A stretch of DNA of 64,000 nt, from positions 62,001 through 126,000 of the forward strand of contig NC_002578.1 of NCBI RefSeq assembly GCF_000195915.1, in the 5' to 3' direction. Numbering within the stretch: position 1 is the first letter of the stretch; each line of letters begins with the position of its first letter. Of this stretch, positions 45,221 to 55,567 are shown piece after piece. The notes below the pieces were generated by a model. It worked only from the letters and a program-made list of their open reading frames with translations, was not told where the DNA came from and did no database searches. The translations under genes were made by a program, and so were the position numbers. Source of the stretch: Thermoplasma acidophilum DSM 1728 (lineage in GTDB: Archaea; Thermoplasmatota; Thermoplasmata; Thermoplasmatales; Thermoplasmataceae).

Positions 45221-45350
45221 CAATTTTTAGGGCCTTTAGCCTTAATCGAACAATTTTTTAATTTTTATTGTACATCAGGCAATTGCCAGAATTGTACGAT
45301 CTAATTTCAAGACTGCAACTCATTTATAACCAGGGCGGCGATTAACCGTC

Positions 45351-46571
45351 ATGGACAGCGAAGCGATACCTTCATACGAGGATATCCTTTCTGCAAAGGC
45401 CTATTTGGAGGGCCGCATAAACAGGACGCCGCTGATAAAGTCCACGACGTTCGGAAACGAGTACGGTTCCGAGATGTACTTCAAGCTTGAGAATTTCCAG
45501 AAGACAGGGTCATTTAAGTCCAGAGGCGCTCTTTTCAAGTTCTCCAAGCTGAGCGAAGATGACAGAAGGAGAGGCGTTTTAACGGCCAGCGCGGGAAACC
45601 ACGCGCAGGGTGTGGCGTATGCTGCAAAGGTCAACGGCATAAACGCGAAGATCGTAATGCCGGAGTACACCATACCTCAGAAGGTAAACGCGGTCGCCGG
45701 CTATGGCGCCGAGGTGATACTTCATGGCTTCGACTACGATGAGGCGCACAGGTACGCTGACGATCTCGCAAGGAAGGAAAACCGGGTTTTCATAGAGGCA
45801 TTCAATGACAGATGGGTGATATCCGGCCAGGGAACGATAGGGCTGGAGATAATGGAGGACAGGCCTGACATCGACACCATAATTGTTCCTGTTGGCGGCG
45901 GTGGCCTCATCTCTGGCATAGCACTGGCGGCCAAGCACCACAATCCGCATGTGCGCATAATAGGCATAGAGTCAGAACTGTCCGATTCCATGAAGGCCTC
46001 CTTAAGGGAGGGGAAGATCGTAGCGCATACAAGCGGTGTTAGCATATGCGATGGCATATCTGTCAAATATCCTGGCGATCTGACCTTCAACATAGCAAAA
46101 GATTACGTCGATGATATAGTGACGGTGACCGAAGAATCTGTTTCCAAAGCCATATACAGGCTCTTCGAGAGAATGAAGATAGTTGCGGAGCCTTCTGGAG
46201 CAGTTGGCCTGGCTGCGATAATGGAGGGCAAAGTCGATGTAAAGGGAAGGAAGGTTGCTATCGTCGTATCAGGCGGCAACATAAACCCGCTGCTGATGTC
46301 AAAGATAATATACAAGGAGCTGGAGAACCTTGGGCAGCTGGTGCGCATAGAATGCATAATACCGGACAGGCCAGGAAATCTTTACAGGATTGCGGAGGCC
46401 ATAGCAAAGAACGGTGGAAATATATACCATGCGGAGGTCGACAATCTCAGGAAGGAGACACCTCCAGGCTTCCAGAGCGTGATATTCAGCGTCAACGTTA
46501 GGGGGCAGGATCATCTGGACAGGATACTATCAACGCTCAGGGAGATGGGTTACATCTTCAAAGTAACATGA
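45351..46571 (+). CDS. ilvA: Threonine ammonia-lyase with ACT domain
   Basis: A 406-residue PLP enzyme that deaminates threonine to 2-oxobutyrate, first step to isoleucine, or works in catabolism. Lys56 in QKTGSFKSRGA binds PLP. TASAGNHAQGVAYAA is the substrate loop, VPVGGGGLISGIALA the phosphate-binding loop. Residues from about 330 form an ACT domain (RIECIIPDRPGNLYRIAEAIAKNGGNI) for feedback control. Length fits the catabolic-type single-ACT form. The methyltransferase gene downstream overlaps it by 4 bases. Confidence 0.93.
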   Translation: MDSEAIPSYEDILSAKAYLEGRINRTPLIKSTTFGNEYGSEMYFKLENFQKTGSFKSRGALFKFSKLSEDDRRRGVLTASAGNHAQGVAYAAKVNGINAKIVMPEYTIPQKVNAVAGYGAEVILHGFDYDEAHRYADDLARKENRVFIEAFNDRWVISGQGTIGLEIMEDRPDIDTIIVPVGGGGLISGIALAAKHHNPHVRIIGIESELSDSMKASLREGKIVAHTSGVSICDGISVKYPGDLTFNIAKDYVDDIVTVTEESVSKAIYRLFERMKIVAEPSGAVGLAAIMEGKVDVKGRKVAIVVSGGNINPLLMSKIIYKELENLGQLVRIECIIPDRPGNLYRIAEAIAKNGGNIYHAEVDNLRKETPPGFQSVIFSVNVRGQDHLDRILSTLREMGYIFKVT

Positions 46572-47131
46572 AGAAGGATCCCATGCATTACTGCGATCTT
46601 GATATTGCGGAATGTGACGGTGTCTATCCACCGTCCGAAGATTCTTTTCTTATCATAGAATACGCATCCTGCTCAGGGAAGGCCATAGAGATTGGCTGCG
46701 GTACAGGTATAGTTTCCATTTGCTTTCTGAAGAGGGGATGCGACATAGAAGCTGTGGACATAAGCGATCTCGCCGTCGAATGTGCAAAGGACAACGCCTC
46801 TAGGAATGGCCTGACTCTGAAGGTATACCGATCAGATCTGTTCTCAGGCGTCAGCGGTACATACGATACGATTCTGTTCAATGCCCCATACATACCTGTA
46901 GAGGGCGAGGATGCATCATGGAGCGGAGGAAGGAATCTGGAGGTTGTTTCACGGTTTCTGGGCCAGGCCAGGGAACATCTTAGCGCATCTGGTCAGATCT
47001 ACATTGTTCTGTCTGATCTGACGGACAACGAAGGCATGTTCAGGATGATGGGTTACGATTATTTCATCATAAAGAAGATCAGCTTTGAATTTGAAGCGAT
47101 AGTGCTCTACAAGCTGACACTAAAAGCATAA
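46568..47131 (+). CDS. HemK/PrmC-like N5-glutamine methyltransferase
   Basis: A 187-residue SAM-dependent methyltransferase. DGVYPPSEDSFLIIEYA is the N-terminal segment of archaeal and eukaryotic Mtq2-type enzymes, EIGCGTGIVSICFL is the SAM loop, and ILFNAPYIPVEGED takes the place of the NPPY motif, with Ala for the first Pro. Family members methylate a Gln in release factors (aRF1/eRF1 GGQ motif). The Asn and Tyr of the motif remain, so activity is plausible. It is translationally coupled to ilvA (ATGA). Confidence 0.85.
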   Translation: MKKDPMHYCDLDIAECDGVYPPSEDSFLIIEYASCSGKAIEIGCGTGIVSICFLKRGCDIEAVDISDLAVECAKDNASRNGLTLKVYRSDLFSGVSGTYDTILFNAPYIPVEGEDASWSGGRNLEVVSRFLGQAREHLSASGQIYIVLSDLTDNEGMFRMMGYDYFIIKKISFEFEAIVLYKLTLKA

Positions 47132-47194
47132 GAAATGCCTTGTCAACAGCTTATGCACGGCCATGATCATCATCAGCAGTAAAATGGGCAAATT

Positions 47195-47235
47195 GGGTCA
47201 TGTTTAAGGGATTCGCCGTCATAAAATCATGACCC
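47195..47235. other. Inverted repeat in the gap before a wHTH regulator gene
   Basis: GGGTCATG (47195-47202) and CATGACCC (47228-47235) are perfect 8-bp arms separated by 25 bases. They lie 80 bases before the ATG of the regulator at 47314, a plausible autoregulatory operator, or a 3' hairpin of the methyltransferase gene. Confidence 0.3.
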
Positions 47236-47313
47236 TGAAGGTCATCCAATACCAAGCAGACGCAATTCTACATTGGGAAAAATGTTATCTACTCCGCAGA
47301 TAATATTCATGGG

Positions 47314-47754
47314 ATGTTTAAAATATCAATAACGTCAGTGCCATCAAGGGTTGATGAATCAGATCTGGACAGAAGCATAGCATATTTTCTCTCAGACATA
47401 GGCTACATACCGAGGATAAGCCCCTCAACAGACATGAACTCCATAAAGAACTCCGTATACTTCAGGCTGTTCAAGGAGTGCTTCCTTATACACAGTGAAA
47501 GATACTGGACACCAGAAGAGCTAATGTCCTATCTAAACACAAGCAGATCCACGCTCTACAGGCATCTGAACAAGCTGAAATACCTGGACATACTGGAGGA
47601 GATCAAGGATGGAAAGGTGAAAAAATACAGGATAAGATCGGGCGATCTGGAGAAGGCATGGTCATGGGTAGAGATCAACATAAAGATGGCCATAGAAAAC
47701 TACAGGAACAACGTACAGCACATAAACAGCCTGATAAAGAACGGCAAAGCTTAG
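47314..47754 (+). CDS. Winged-helix transcription regulator
   Basis: 146 residues. After a beta-like start of about 50 residues, ERYWTPEELMSYLNTSRSTLYRHLNKLKYLDILEEIKDGKVKKYRI forms a clear winged helix with the recognition helix SRSTLYRHLNKLK. A final helix AWSWVEINIKMAIENYRNNVQ probably dimerises. I do not recognise the narrow family; ArsR- or MarR-like folding is likely. It is a single gene with a dyad upstream, consistent with autoregulation. Confidence 0.75.
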   Translation: MFKISITSVPSRVDESDLDRSIAYFLSDIGYIPRISPSTDMNSIKNSVYFRLFKECFLIHSERYWTPEELMSYLNTSRSTLYRHLNKLKYLDILEEIKDGKVKKYRIRSGDLEKAWSWVEINIKMAIENYRNNVQHINSLIKNGKA

Positions 47755-47961
47755 TTCGCGCCATTAAATTGATCGGAAGAGACCATTTAATGATGAAACA
47801 ATAGAGAAAATTCAGGTATTCTACATTAAAATTTTTAGCGAATTGCAGTGGTATTTTCCTGATATGCAGTCTGAAGCGTATCCCTAAGTTGCCCTGCAAG
47901 ATCCTGATGCCTGAAATCGTTCGCTCCAATATGTTTTTAACCTGTTCGATGATCATGTGCC

Positions 47962-48648
47962 GTGCCGTTGTACAGTGGGGACAAGATAAGCATCGGAAAG
48001 TTTGTGATAGGCAACCCAATGCCAATAGTTGTGACGTCGGTCTTCTACGAGGACGTGAGTACGTTCGTGGAAAGGTTGCAGACAAAGGTTCTATCAGACA
48101 AGAATTTATACGAAATACGTTTCGATATGTTCACGGAGAGGGAGATCTCCGATGAAGAGGAGCTAATATCAGCCATGAGAGAGATGGATATAGACTACAT
48201 ATTCACGTACCGTGGAAAGGATGCCAGGAAATACTATGAGACTGCGATAAGGAAGATGGCACCAGCCGTCGATATAGACATGGATCTGATAGGAAAGCTC
48301 GAGGCAAAACCCACCGTGACGAAGGTCATAGGATCGTATCACACATCAGATTCCGAAGCCATGATGTCTGCGCTTGATCGCATGATCGATAGTGATGTTG
48401 ATATGGTTAAGGTTGCCTGTTCCTATTCCGAAGATCAGGAATTTCTGGGAGATCTGAAAAGGATCATAGACATCAGGAAGAATCGCAGGAAGCCCATCGC
48501 ATATGTACCTATGGGAAGGACATTCTGGAGGGCGCTTGCGGGATACTATGTTTCAGATATAGTCTACGCGATGGCAGACCGGCCGACAGCCTATGGACAG
48601 CCACCTGCTGATTACTATTATCAGGCGTTTAAGGCATTGTTTTATTGA
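47962..48648 (+). CDS. aroD: 3-dehydroquinate dehydratase type I
   Basis: A 228-residue TIM-barrel enzyme of the shikimate pathway. The Schiff-base Lys150 lies in DMVKVACSY and the catalytic His127 in KVIGSYHTSDSE; EIRFDMF and FTYRGKDARKYYETA match the family substrate loop. It starts with GTG at 47962. The C-terminal YGQPPADYYYQAFKALF closes the active site. It stands alone with no other aro gene nearby. Confidence 0.92.
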   Translation: MPLYSGDKISIGKFVIGNPMPIVVTSVFYEDVSTFVERLQTKVLSDKNLYEIRFDMFTEREISDEEELISAMREMDIDYIFTYRGKDARKYYETAIRKMAPAVDIDMDLIGKLEAKPTVTKVIGSYHTSDSEAMMSALDRMIDSDVDMVKVACSYSEDQEFLGDLKRIIDIRKNRRKPIAYVPMGRTFWRALAGYYVSDIVYAMADRPTAYGQPPADYYYQAFKALFY

Positions 48649-48752
48649 TTTTTCGTTAATTATTTTCCTGTTTCTTTACTTAAAAAGATGTATTTCGACT
48701 GATTTCGTAGCTAGATGATAAGTATAAATTAGAATGGTGCTATTCAAGTCAT

Positions 48753-49970
48753 ATGGCATATATTCAAGTGAAGGAGGATGGAACCCTTCAGGTTCCAGAT
48801 AGAGTAACTATAGGATATATAGAGGGCGATGGAATAGGACCTGATATATCAAAGACAACGATAAACGTACTCAACGCAGCTCTTGACATCGCCTATGGTG
48901 GAAAGCGTTCAATAGAATGGAAGAAGATACTTGCAGGAGATGAGGCCTACGATAAGACCGGTGACAGGCTTCCCCAGTCATCGCTAGATGAACTGAAAAA
49001 GTGTGTAGTTTCGCTGAAGGGACCTCTGACAACCCCAATAGGAGAAGGCTTCAGGAGCCTTAACGTCACTTTGAGGCAGTACCTCGATCTTTATGCGAAC
49101 ATCAGGCCTGTAAGATACTTCCCAGGCGTGCCTTCCCCTGTAGTTCATCCAGAATATATGAACATGGTCGTCTTCAGGGAGAACACCGAGGACCTGTATG
49201 CCGGCATAGAATGGAGGTACGATTCAGATGGAGCCAAGAAGGTCAGGGAATTCTTGGCGTCAACATTCAACATAAACCTAACAAGCGATACCGGCATAGG
49301 GATAAAGCCCATAAGCAAGTTCAAGTCCACGAGGCTTGTCAGGAAGGCTATACAGTATGCTATAGCTAACAAGAGGAAGAGCGTAACGCTTGTGCATAAG
49401 GGAAACATAATGAAGTACACTGAGGGGGCATTCAAGGAATGGGGTTATGAGGTTGCTAAGACGGAGTTCGGCAACTACACCGTGACGGAAACGGAATACC
49501 TTCAGGATCCTGAAAAATACTCGAACAAGATCGTCATAAAGGATCGAATAACGGACAACATGTTCCAGCAGGTCCTGACCAGGACGCAGGAGTACGATGT
49601 CATTGCGACGCCCAATCTGAATGGCGACTACCTTTCAGATGCCCTGGCGGCCCAGGTCGGCGGCATAGGCCTGGCACCTGGAGCGAATATAGGCGACCAC
49701 TATGCCGTATTTGAGGCCGTGCATGGAACAGCACCGAAGTACGCTGGCATGGATGTTGCAAACCCAACATCGCTGATACTCTCCGGAGAGATGATGCTGC
49801 AACACATTGGCTGGAACGAGGCTGCGAACATACTCGATGAGGCAATAATGCAGACGTACAGGGATCAGAAGCTGACGCAGGACATTGCAAGGCTTCTTAA
49901 CGTAAAAGCACTTAAATGCTCTGAATTCGGTGAGGAGATAATCAACAGGATGAAAAAACCTGTTCACTGA
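48753..49970 (+). CDS. icd: Isocitrate dehydrogenase (NADP-type)
   Basis: A 405-residue enzyme for oxidative decarboxylation of isocitrate. YIEGDGIGPDIS, the substrate loop GFRSLNVTLRQYLDLYANIRPVRY (Ser and Arg residues contacting isocitrate), VVFRENTEDLYAGIEW and HKGNIMKYTEGAFKEWGYEVA are present. EAVHGTAPKYAG carries the Lys-Tyr pair associated with NADP rather than NAD specificity. Length is that of the bacterial/archaeal homodimeric class. It acts after aconitase (42573). It overlaps kptA, tail to tail, by 7 bases. Confidence 0.95.
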   Translation: MAYIQVKEDGTLQVPDRVTIGYIEGDGIGPDISKTTINVLNAALDIAYGGKRSIEWKKILAGDEAYDKTGDRLPQSSLDELKKCVVSLKGPLTTPIGEGFRSLNVTLRQYLDLYANIRPVRYFPGVPSPVVHPEYMNMVVFRENTEDLYAGIEWRYDSDGAKKVREFLASTFNINLTSDTGIGIKPISKFKSTRLVRKAIQYAIANKRKSVTLVHKGNIMKYTEGAFKEWGYEVAKTEFGNYTVTETEYLQDPEKYSNKIVIKDRITDNMFQQVLTRTQEYDVIATPNLNGDYLSDALAAQVGGIGLAPGANIGDHYAVFEAVHGTAPKYAGMDVANPTSLILSGEMMLQHIGWNEAANILDEAIMQTYRDQKLTQDIARLLNVKALKCSEFGEEIINRMKKPVH

Positions 49971-50671
49971 TCCTTTTTGTTTTTATTCCTCACTCTATCT
50001 ATATCCATTTTTTCCTCTTCCGTCAGCGTGACCTCTTCTGGTTCCGCGTCCTGAATGTATTCTGGAGGTATCTCCCTGGTCAGGTAGATATCATCGCTGG
50101 ATCTGTATATATCATGCCCGCTATCAATCATCGATCTCGCGTCTATGCGCAGTATGAAGGGATCATCGATGTGATATAAGCCGGACACATACGATCTCCT
50201 GTATGTTCCAGAAAGATGCACCCATGTCTTATCTGAAGGATATATGCCAGCTTCCTTGACAAGCGGCGCTTCAGCGGCCGATGACTGGTAGTACAGGACA
50301 TCAGGTATGTTGTCTTCAGGCAGATCGCTGAGATCGACCGGTATCGTGTGGCCGTACATAGCTCTGATGAGCACGCCTGAAACCTGATATCTTCCCTTTG
50401 GATCGGTCTCGGCCAAGGACAAGATATGGTCAAAAGTTATCCATTTCATTCCCTTGTACTTTCTCAGCACCGTTACTATGCCCGCTATCCTGGCATAGCC
50501 ATGGCTGTCTAGCCTTATGTGGTACCTCTCTGGATCATGCCTAAGGATGGCTGCCAGCGTCCTGCTGACCTCATCCACCTCCCTCTCATTCATGAGTATC
50601 TTTCCCGGCTTTCCGCAGACCGGGCATTCTCTGCCACGATACGGGCCATGGCAAGTTCTGAGCTCAGGCAT
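49964..50671 (-). CDS. kptA: RNA 2'-phosphotransferase KptA with N-terminal zinc motif
   Basis: A 235-residue enzyme that transfers the splice-junction 2'-phosphate of tRNA to NAD. The catalytic pattern is visible in TLAAILRHDPERY (Arg, His), AMYGHTIPV (His) and KTWVHLSGTYRRSY (Arg). The first 20 residues, with Cys7-His8 and Cys16-x2-Cys19 (CHGPYRGRECPVC), form a zinc knuckle found in archaeal members only. A Glu/Asp-rich tail follows the fold. It overlaps prs by 8 bases; that operon link to PRPP metabolism is not obviously meaningful. Confidence 0.9.
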   Translation of the reverse strand: MPELRTCHGPYRGRECPVCGKPGKILMNEREVDEVSRTLAAILRHDPERYHIRLDSHGYARIAGIVTVLRKYKGMKWITFDHILSLAETDPKGRYQVSGVLIRAMYGHTIPVDLSDLPEDNIPDVLYYQSSAAEAPLVKEAGIYPSDKTWVHLSGTYRRSYVSGLYHIDDPFILRIDARSMIDSGHDIYRSSDDIYLTREIPPEYIQDAEPEEVTLTEEEKMDIDRVRNKNKKDQ

Positions 50672-51524
50672 GTTTACCAGCTATGTAATCACAAACTACC
50701 TGATAAACAGATATGTCGGAGAATTTTCCAGCGACCGTATCCGTTACATGTATTTCATCTGCATTTTCCAGGATCTTTGATTCGCTGCTGTTCACGAAGA
50801 GGCCATGTATGGCAGACACGTATATTTTCGACGCACCCTTTTGCCTGAGGATCGATGATGATTTTGCTATGGTTCCGCCTGTTGATATTATATCATCCAG
50901 TATCAGAACCTTTTTCCCATTAAGATCTATGTCTGGAGCCTTCATTTCAACGGTTCTATCATCTATTCTCTTCTTCTCTATGTAGAAATATTTCTTTCCG
51001 AGGGCCTCTGCCACGTGCTTTACTCTTTGCAACCCTCCATCGTCCGGCGATACCACATAATCGATGTCCACATGCCTGTAAAAATCTATTATTGAACGAT
51101 CGGCATGCAGGTCGGTGAATCTGACCTTTGAATAGCTCAGGGTCTGTTCGTCATGTATGTCAACCGTAGCTATGCTTGTGCTGTAGGAGGCAAAGATCTC
51201 CGTGAATATCTGCGACGATATGGGTTCGCCTCTTCTGTATCTCTGGTGCTGCCTTGCATAGCCGTAGTATGGTGCTATGATGTTAACGCTTTTTACTTGA
51301 TAATCTCTGACTGCCGATAGGCTGAGGATCATCTCTATGATCTCCGCATCGGTGTGTGTATTCCCGATTATGAACACGTCCTCTCCATTCAGATCAGCAT
51401 CGTACCGAACGTATAATTCGCCGTCTGGAAAACGCCTTTCCTCAGGTAAAACAAGTTCGCTATGGAGCTGTTCTGCAACCTTTCTGGCAAGGCTTGAAGA
51501 TGATTGAAGGCCTATTATTTTCAT
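50664..51524 (-). CDS. prs: Ribose-phosphate pyrophosphokinase
   Basis: A 286-residue PRPP synthetase of the archaeal class. DIHDEQTLSYSKVRF carries the His/Asp region that binds ribose-5-phosphate and metal. YVVSPDDGGLQR and VLILDDIISTGGTIAKSS, the PRPP-binding loop, are canonical. PRPP feeds purine, pyrimidine, His and NAD synthesis, including pyrF and purN/purM in this window. Archaeal enzymes are phosphate-activated dimers or tetramers. The promoter is in the gap to the right. Confidence 0.95.
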   Translation of the reverse strand: MKIIGLQSSSSLARKVAEQLHSELVLPEERRFPDGELYVRYDADLNGEDVFIIGNTHTDAEIIEMILSLSAVRDYQVKSVNIIAPYYGYARQHQRYRRGEPISSQIFTEIFASYSTSIATVDIHDEQTLSYSKVRFTDLHADRSIIDFYRHVDIDYVVSPDDGGLQRVKHVAEALGKKYFYIEKKRIDDRTVEMKAPDIDLNGKKVLILDDIISTGGTIAKSSSILRQKGASKIYVSAIHGLFVNSSESKILENADEIHVTDTVAGKFSDISVYQVVCDYIAGKHA

Positions 51525-51696
51525 AACGCAGAGGTATGCCGAACCCCATTAAAAATTTGAGGATGCAACCATAGGATGAAATAATATTCTTTATCGGTAG
51601 AAACATTAAAAACTCCATCCTAACCAATAGCGTAGAGGCTTTATCTGCTGGCAAGATTATATGATTTGTTGCATATAATATGATAGGAATAGCCTC

Positions 51697-51837
51697 ATGC
51701 TGAAATGGGTGCATAAGCATGCGATGATAGTTGAAGCGGAAAGCTACGAAGTTCCGGATGAGTGGTGATGCACTAGGAGATGCAGCCATTGGAAGGCCTC
51801 TAGCCTGATAGAACCTTGGCAAGAAAAAGCAAGATAA
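51697..51837 (+). pseudogene. Small remnant resembling the zinc-finger region of TnpB
   Basis: From an ATG at 51697 the frame reads MLKWVHKHAMIVEAES then YEVPDEW and a TGA stop, continuing in the same frame as CTRRCSHWKAS to TAA at 51835-51837. The order (helix, YEVP, a CTRRCSH segment) resembles the stretch leading into the C-x2-C zinc knuckle of IS200/IS605 TnpB. Adding one T after 51789 would give CSHCG. It is a heavily decayed fragment, and the similarity is judged by eye. It fills part of the 345-base gap before the enoyl-CoA hydratase gene. Confidence 0.35.
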
Positions 51838-51869
51838 AAATATAACCGAAGGCTATTTTTTTGATACAT

Positions 51870-52607
51870 ATGCCGGTCTTGAAAAACATGGTTGGATCTG
51901 CGATCTACGTCTATCTAGACAGGCCCGATAAGAAGAATGCACTTGACATTGAATCCATAAAGGGATTGGAGAAAGCGCTGGATGAAGCATGCTCTGATGA
52001 AAAGATACGTGCAGTGGCCATATCAGGTAAGGGAAAGGACTTCTCGGCAGGCGCCGATATAGATATGCTGTCCTCGTTCGACAGCTCTTCAGCCTATGAA
52101 TTCAGGATGGCCATGAACCGTTTATCCAGGAAGATGAGGGATCTTCCGAAACCCGTGATAGCGATACTGAAGGGATACTCACTGGGAGGAGGCCTTGAGC
52201 TTGCAGAATCTGCTGACATAAGGATAGCATTGAAGGACGCCATCATAGGGCAGCCAGAGGTCTCCATAGGAATAAACGCAGGGGCTGGTGGAAACGTCAT
52301 ACTGCCAAGGATCGTGGGCAGCGGAATAGCCATGTACATGGCGATGAGCGGGCGCAGGATGAACGCCAGCGAGGCAAAGGCCATTGGCCTTGTGGACGAA
52401 GTTGTGGACGATGAGGATCAGGCGAGGAAGATAGTTGAGGATATCTCGTCAAAACCGGCGGTGACCCTTCAGTACATAAAGAAGCTCGTCAATGCATCAC
52501 TGGACCTGCCAGTCGACCGCGCTATGGAGGAAGAGGCATTATATTTCTCCATGCTATTCACACGGAAAGAGGTAACGGATCTGCTGAACAGATGGAGGAA
52601 GAGATGA
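51870..52607 (+). CDS. Enoyl-CoA hydratase/isomerase family protein
   Basis: A 245-residue crotonase-fold enzyme. The oxyanion-hole segments [14 protein letters not shown] and [21 protein letters not shown], and the catalytic Glu position in [17 protein letters not shown], are present. [13 protein letters not shown]-type and [12 protein letters not shown] follow. It probably hydrates an enoyl-CoA, but crotonase members have many substrates. An earlier TTG at 51861 is less likely than ATG 51870 given the TATA-like AAAAATATAA at 51836-51845. It overlaps the sugar kinase gene by 4 bases (ATGA). Confidence 0.9.
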
Positions 52608-53602
52608 TGATTCTCGGTGTTGATGGGGGTTCTACAAAGACGCTTGCCATAGTTTTCGATGAACGCAGCGAAAGGATAATGGGTGTAGGCATATCCGGCC
52701 CATCAAATTTTACCAATGCCCCAAGGGAAACAGCCGAATCCAATATATCAGATGCAGTGCGCAAGGCATGCTCCGAGGCAGGAACAGACCTGGATGGTAT
52801 CGGGATAAGGGTATTCGGGCTTGCTGGCATAGGGGACAGCAGGGAAGCCACAGAACTTGGGAAAGACATAGTCCGATCCATCGTTGGCCATGCTGATGTT
52901 TATTCAGACGGCCTGGGTGCATACAAGTTTGCGAATTTGAATGACGATGGCGTTGTTTTTGCCCCTGGCACTGGGAGCGTGGGTTTCATAAAGAATGGCA
53001 GCGATCCTGAGAGATTTGGAGGTTGGGGCTGGTTCATAGGCGATGAAGCCTCCGCTAGCTGGATGGCAAAGCAGGCCATACTGTTTGCTGAACGGGAACA
53101 TGATGGCATAGCAGAGACAGGCTTCCTCGATGTCGTCAGGCGTTATTTCGGCATGGATCTCTATGAGACCGTTTACGCAATATCAAAGGAGAAGATAGCT
53201 AAAAGGGTTGTAGCTGCTCTTGCGCCACAGGTATCTGCTATGGCGAGATCAGGAAACAGATACGCCATTTCAATATTTGAGGAGAGCTCATCGTACATTG
53301 CGGATCTGCTGAATGCCAAGTCCAGAATCTTTGGAAGATCTGGAAAATATTCGGTTCTAGGTGGCACAATGCTTGCAGGAGATTTCTACAGGGATATGAT
53401 CAGGAAGAAGAGCAGCGTCGATGTCAGCATATATTATGGTTACCAGGTTGCAATAGGCGATGTTCTAATCGGCATAGAGAAGAAGGGAAGCATCAGCGTG
53501 GATCTGAGGAACAAGATGATAGATCAGCTGAACTCTATCCTTGAAAATAAGAAGGAGGACATCAAGAAATTCCTCTTCCTGGACAGCGTACCTACATCCT
53601 AA
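52604..53602 (+). CDS. 2-keto-3-deoxygluconate kinase (BadF/BadG ATPase family)
   Basis: About 332 residues of the ASKHA fold: phosphate-1 loop [14 protein letters not shown], phosphate-2 loop [32 protein letters not shown] and the adenosine loop [10 protein letters not shown]. By sequence it is an N-acetylglucosamine kinase/BadF-type protein. The KDG kinase found biochemically in T. acidophilum (Ta0122, from memory) belongs to exactly this unusual class, and gene order here agrees with that number. It would phosphorylate the product of gluconate dehydratase (21173). Starts at 52592, 52604 and 52607 are possible; 52604 gives the usual ATGA overlap. Confidence 0.85.
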
Positions 53603-55365
53603 GATATCCTTCTCTTTTCCATCTCGAATTCGATCAGGAGATCCTCCGGTATATTTCCTATCTGGCTGAAGTAATCTCCGATACTCTTCATTTCCTCCCT
53701 CCATCCATCTCTGTCGATCCTGAAGAGTTCCTCCATATCCTGTTTGGTAAGGTTCAGGCCATCTGTGTTTATATTCTCAGGGATGTATCCAATTGGGGTC
53801 TCTATGGCATTGTCATTGTGGTCCAGCCTATACAGTATCCATTCTATGACCCTGAAGTTCTCGGAGAAGCCCGGCCATATGAAAGACCCATCCTGTCTTC
53901 TTCTGAACCAGTTGACGTAGAATATCTTCGGCCTGCGGCTTAGCTTCCGTCCCATCTCTATCCAGTGCCTGAAGTAATCAGATATATTGTAGCCGCAGAA
54001 AGGACGCATGGCCATCGGATCCCTCCGGAGTTCGCCTACCTTTCCCTCAGATGCCGCAGTCTTCTCCACGCCCATCGTCGCGCCCATGAAGACGCCGTGG
54101 TTCCAGTTGAATGCCTCGTAAACGAGAGGCACCAGTGATGCGCGCCTGCCACCGAACAGTATGGCAGAGACTGGAACACCTTCCGGATCTTCCGATCTGT
54201 CCGATAAAAACGGATAATTTGAAAGCGGAGACGTAAACCTGGAGTTGGGATGCGCTATTGGTTCACCATCGGGTTTCCTGAGAACACCTTTCCAATCGTA
54301 CAGTTCCTCCTGCAGCGGATCGAGGCCCTCCCACCATGGTTCGCCTGTCTTCGTCATGCCTGTGTTGGTGAATATGGTATTTCTGCTCAGCGTGATCATG
54401 GCATTTTTGTTTGTTCTGTAGTTCGTACCAGGTACAACGGCAAAGAAACCGTTTTCAGGGTTTGTAGCGTACAGCATACCGTCCTTCATCTTCATCCAAG
54501 CTATATCGTCGCTTAAGAGCCTGGTCTTCCATCCAGCCTCTGCATACTGCTTTGGAGGGTTTATCATTGCCAGGTTTGTCTTTCCGCTGGCGCTGGGGAA
54601 TGCACCTGTTATGTAAACCTTTCTTCCATGCGGGTCTTCCACCTCAAGCAGCAGCATGTGCTCTGCCAGCCACCCCTCTTTTCTTGCCCTCACCGAAGCT
54701 ATCCTGAGTGCATGGCATTTCTTGCTCAGTAGTGCATTTCCACCGTAGTTTGTATTAACGCTGAGTATGTCAGCATCCACCCCTTCAGGCTTGTCCCACG
54801 GGATATGTATTATGAACTTGTTTCCAGGATCAAGCGTGCCCGTCGCATGCACGCCCTTAACGAACTTTTCAGGCATGCTTCCAATAACCTGTTTGCCCAT
54901 CCTCGTGATGTAGTGGAGATTAAGCACAACGTATCTGCTGTCGGTGATCTCAATGCCATAGTCTGTGAATCTTGAATTAAGCGGGCCCAGTGCATAAGGT
55001 ATTACGAACATGGTTTTTCCTCTGTAAGCACCTCTGAAAAATTTGTTCCAAACTTCGCTGACCTGTTGCAGCGTCATGTGGTTGTTCAGAGATCCGGCCA
55101 TGCTGGCATCGGGCGCTGCTATGAATGTCCGTTCCTCACTTCTCGCAACATCCGTCCTATCGCTCCTGTATAGGAACGAGTTTGGATAACGATTCTCATT
55201 GAGCTTTATGAACTCACCAGATTTGATTAATTCATTGGATATCTGTTTGAACTCCTCAGGCGTCCCATCACATACCACAACATCCTCTGCCTCTGTGAAT
55301 TTCTTTATTCCCTCTATCCATTTCATTGCATGCTGATTGAGTTCTGATTCGTCGATCGCGAGCAT
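53599..55365 (-). CDS. pckG: Phosphoenolpyruvate carboxykinase (GTP)
   Basis: A 588-residue enzyme interconverting oxaloacetate and [22 protein letters not shown] is the kinase-1 P loop; [18 protein letters not shown] carries the reactive Cys/Lys region; LLSDDIAWM the metal site; [13 protein letters not shown] and [16 protein letters not shown] follow the GTP class. The frame is open to 55443, but the TATA box TATATATAAATAT (55388-55400, minus-strand promoter) is too close for that start. ATG 55365 lies about 25-30 bases downstream. It supplies PEP for gluconeogenesis. It is convergent with the KDG kinase, overlapping it by 4 bases. Confidence 0.95.
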
Positions 55366-55567
55366 AGTTGTTTCAGCTGAAAGATGGTATATATAAATAT
55401 CTGATCCATGGAATGCAGTGTATACATTAGGCAGATGTACCATTATATGAGTTCCGCAACGAAAGGTTTTATTTAAAAGATATAATTTATTAAATTAATA
55501 TGATTATCACAAATAAATATAATGGATCATAATTTAAAGAATCATGGTAAAATTGATATCTTCATCC

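Noticed and set aside
51715-51815. Box C/D sRNA suggested by GATGATA, GTGATGC and CTGA
   Set aside because: Boxes deviate from consensus, guide spacing is wrong and there is no terminal stem, in contrast to 20050-20111.
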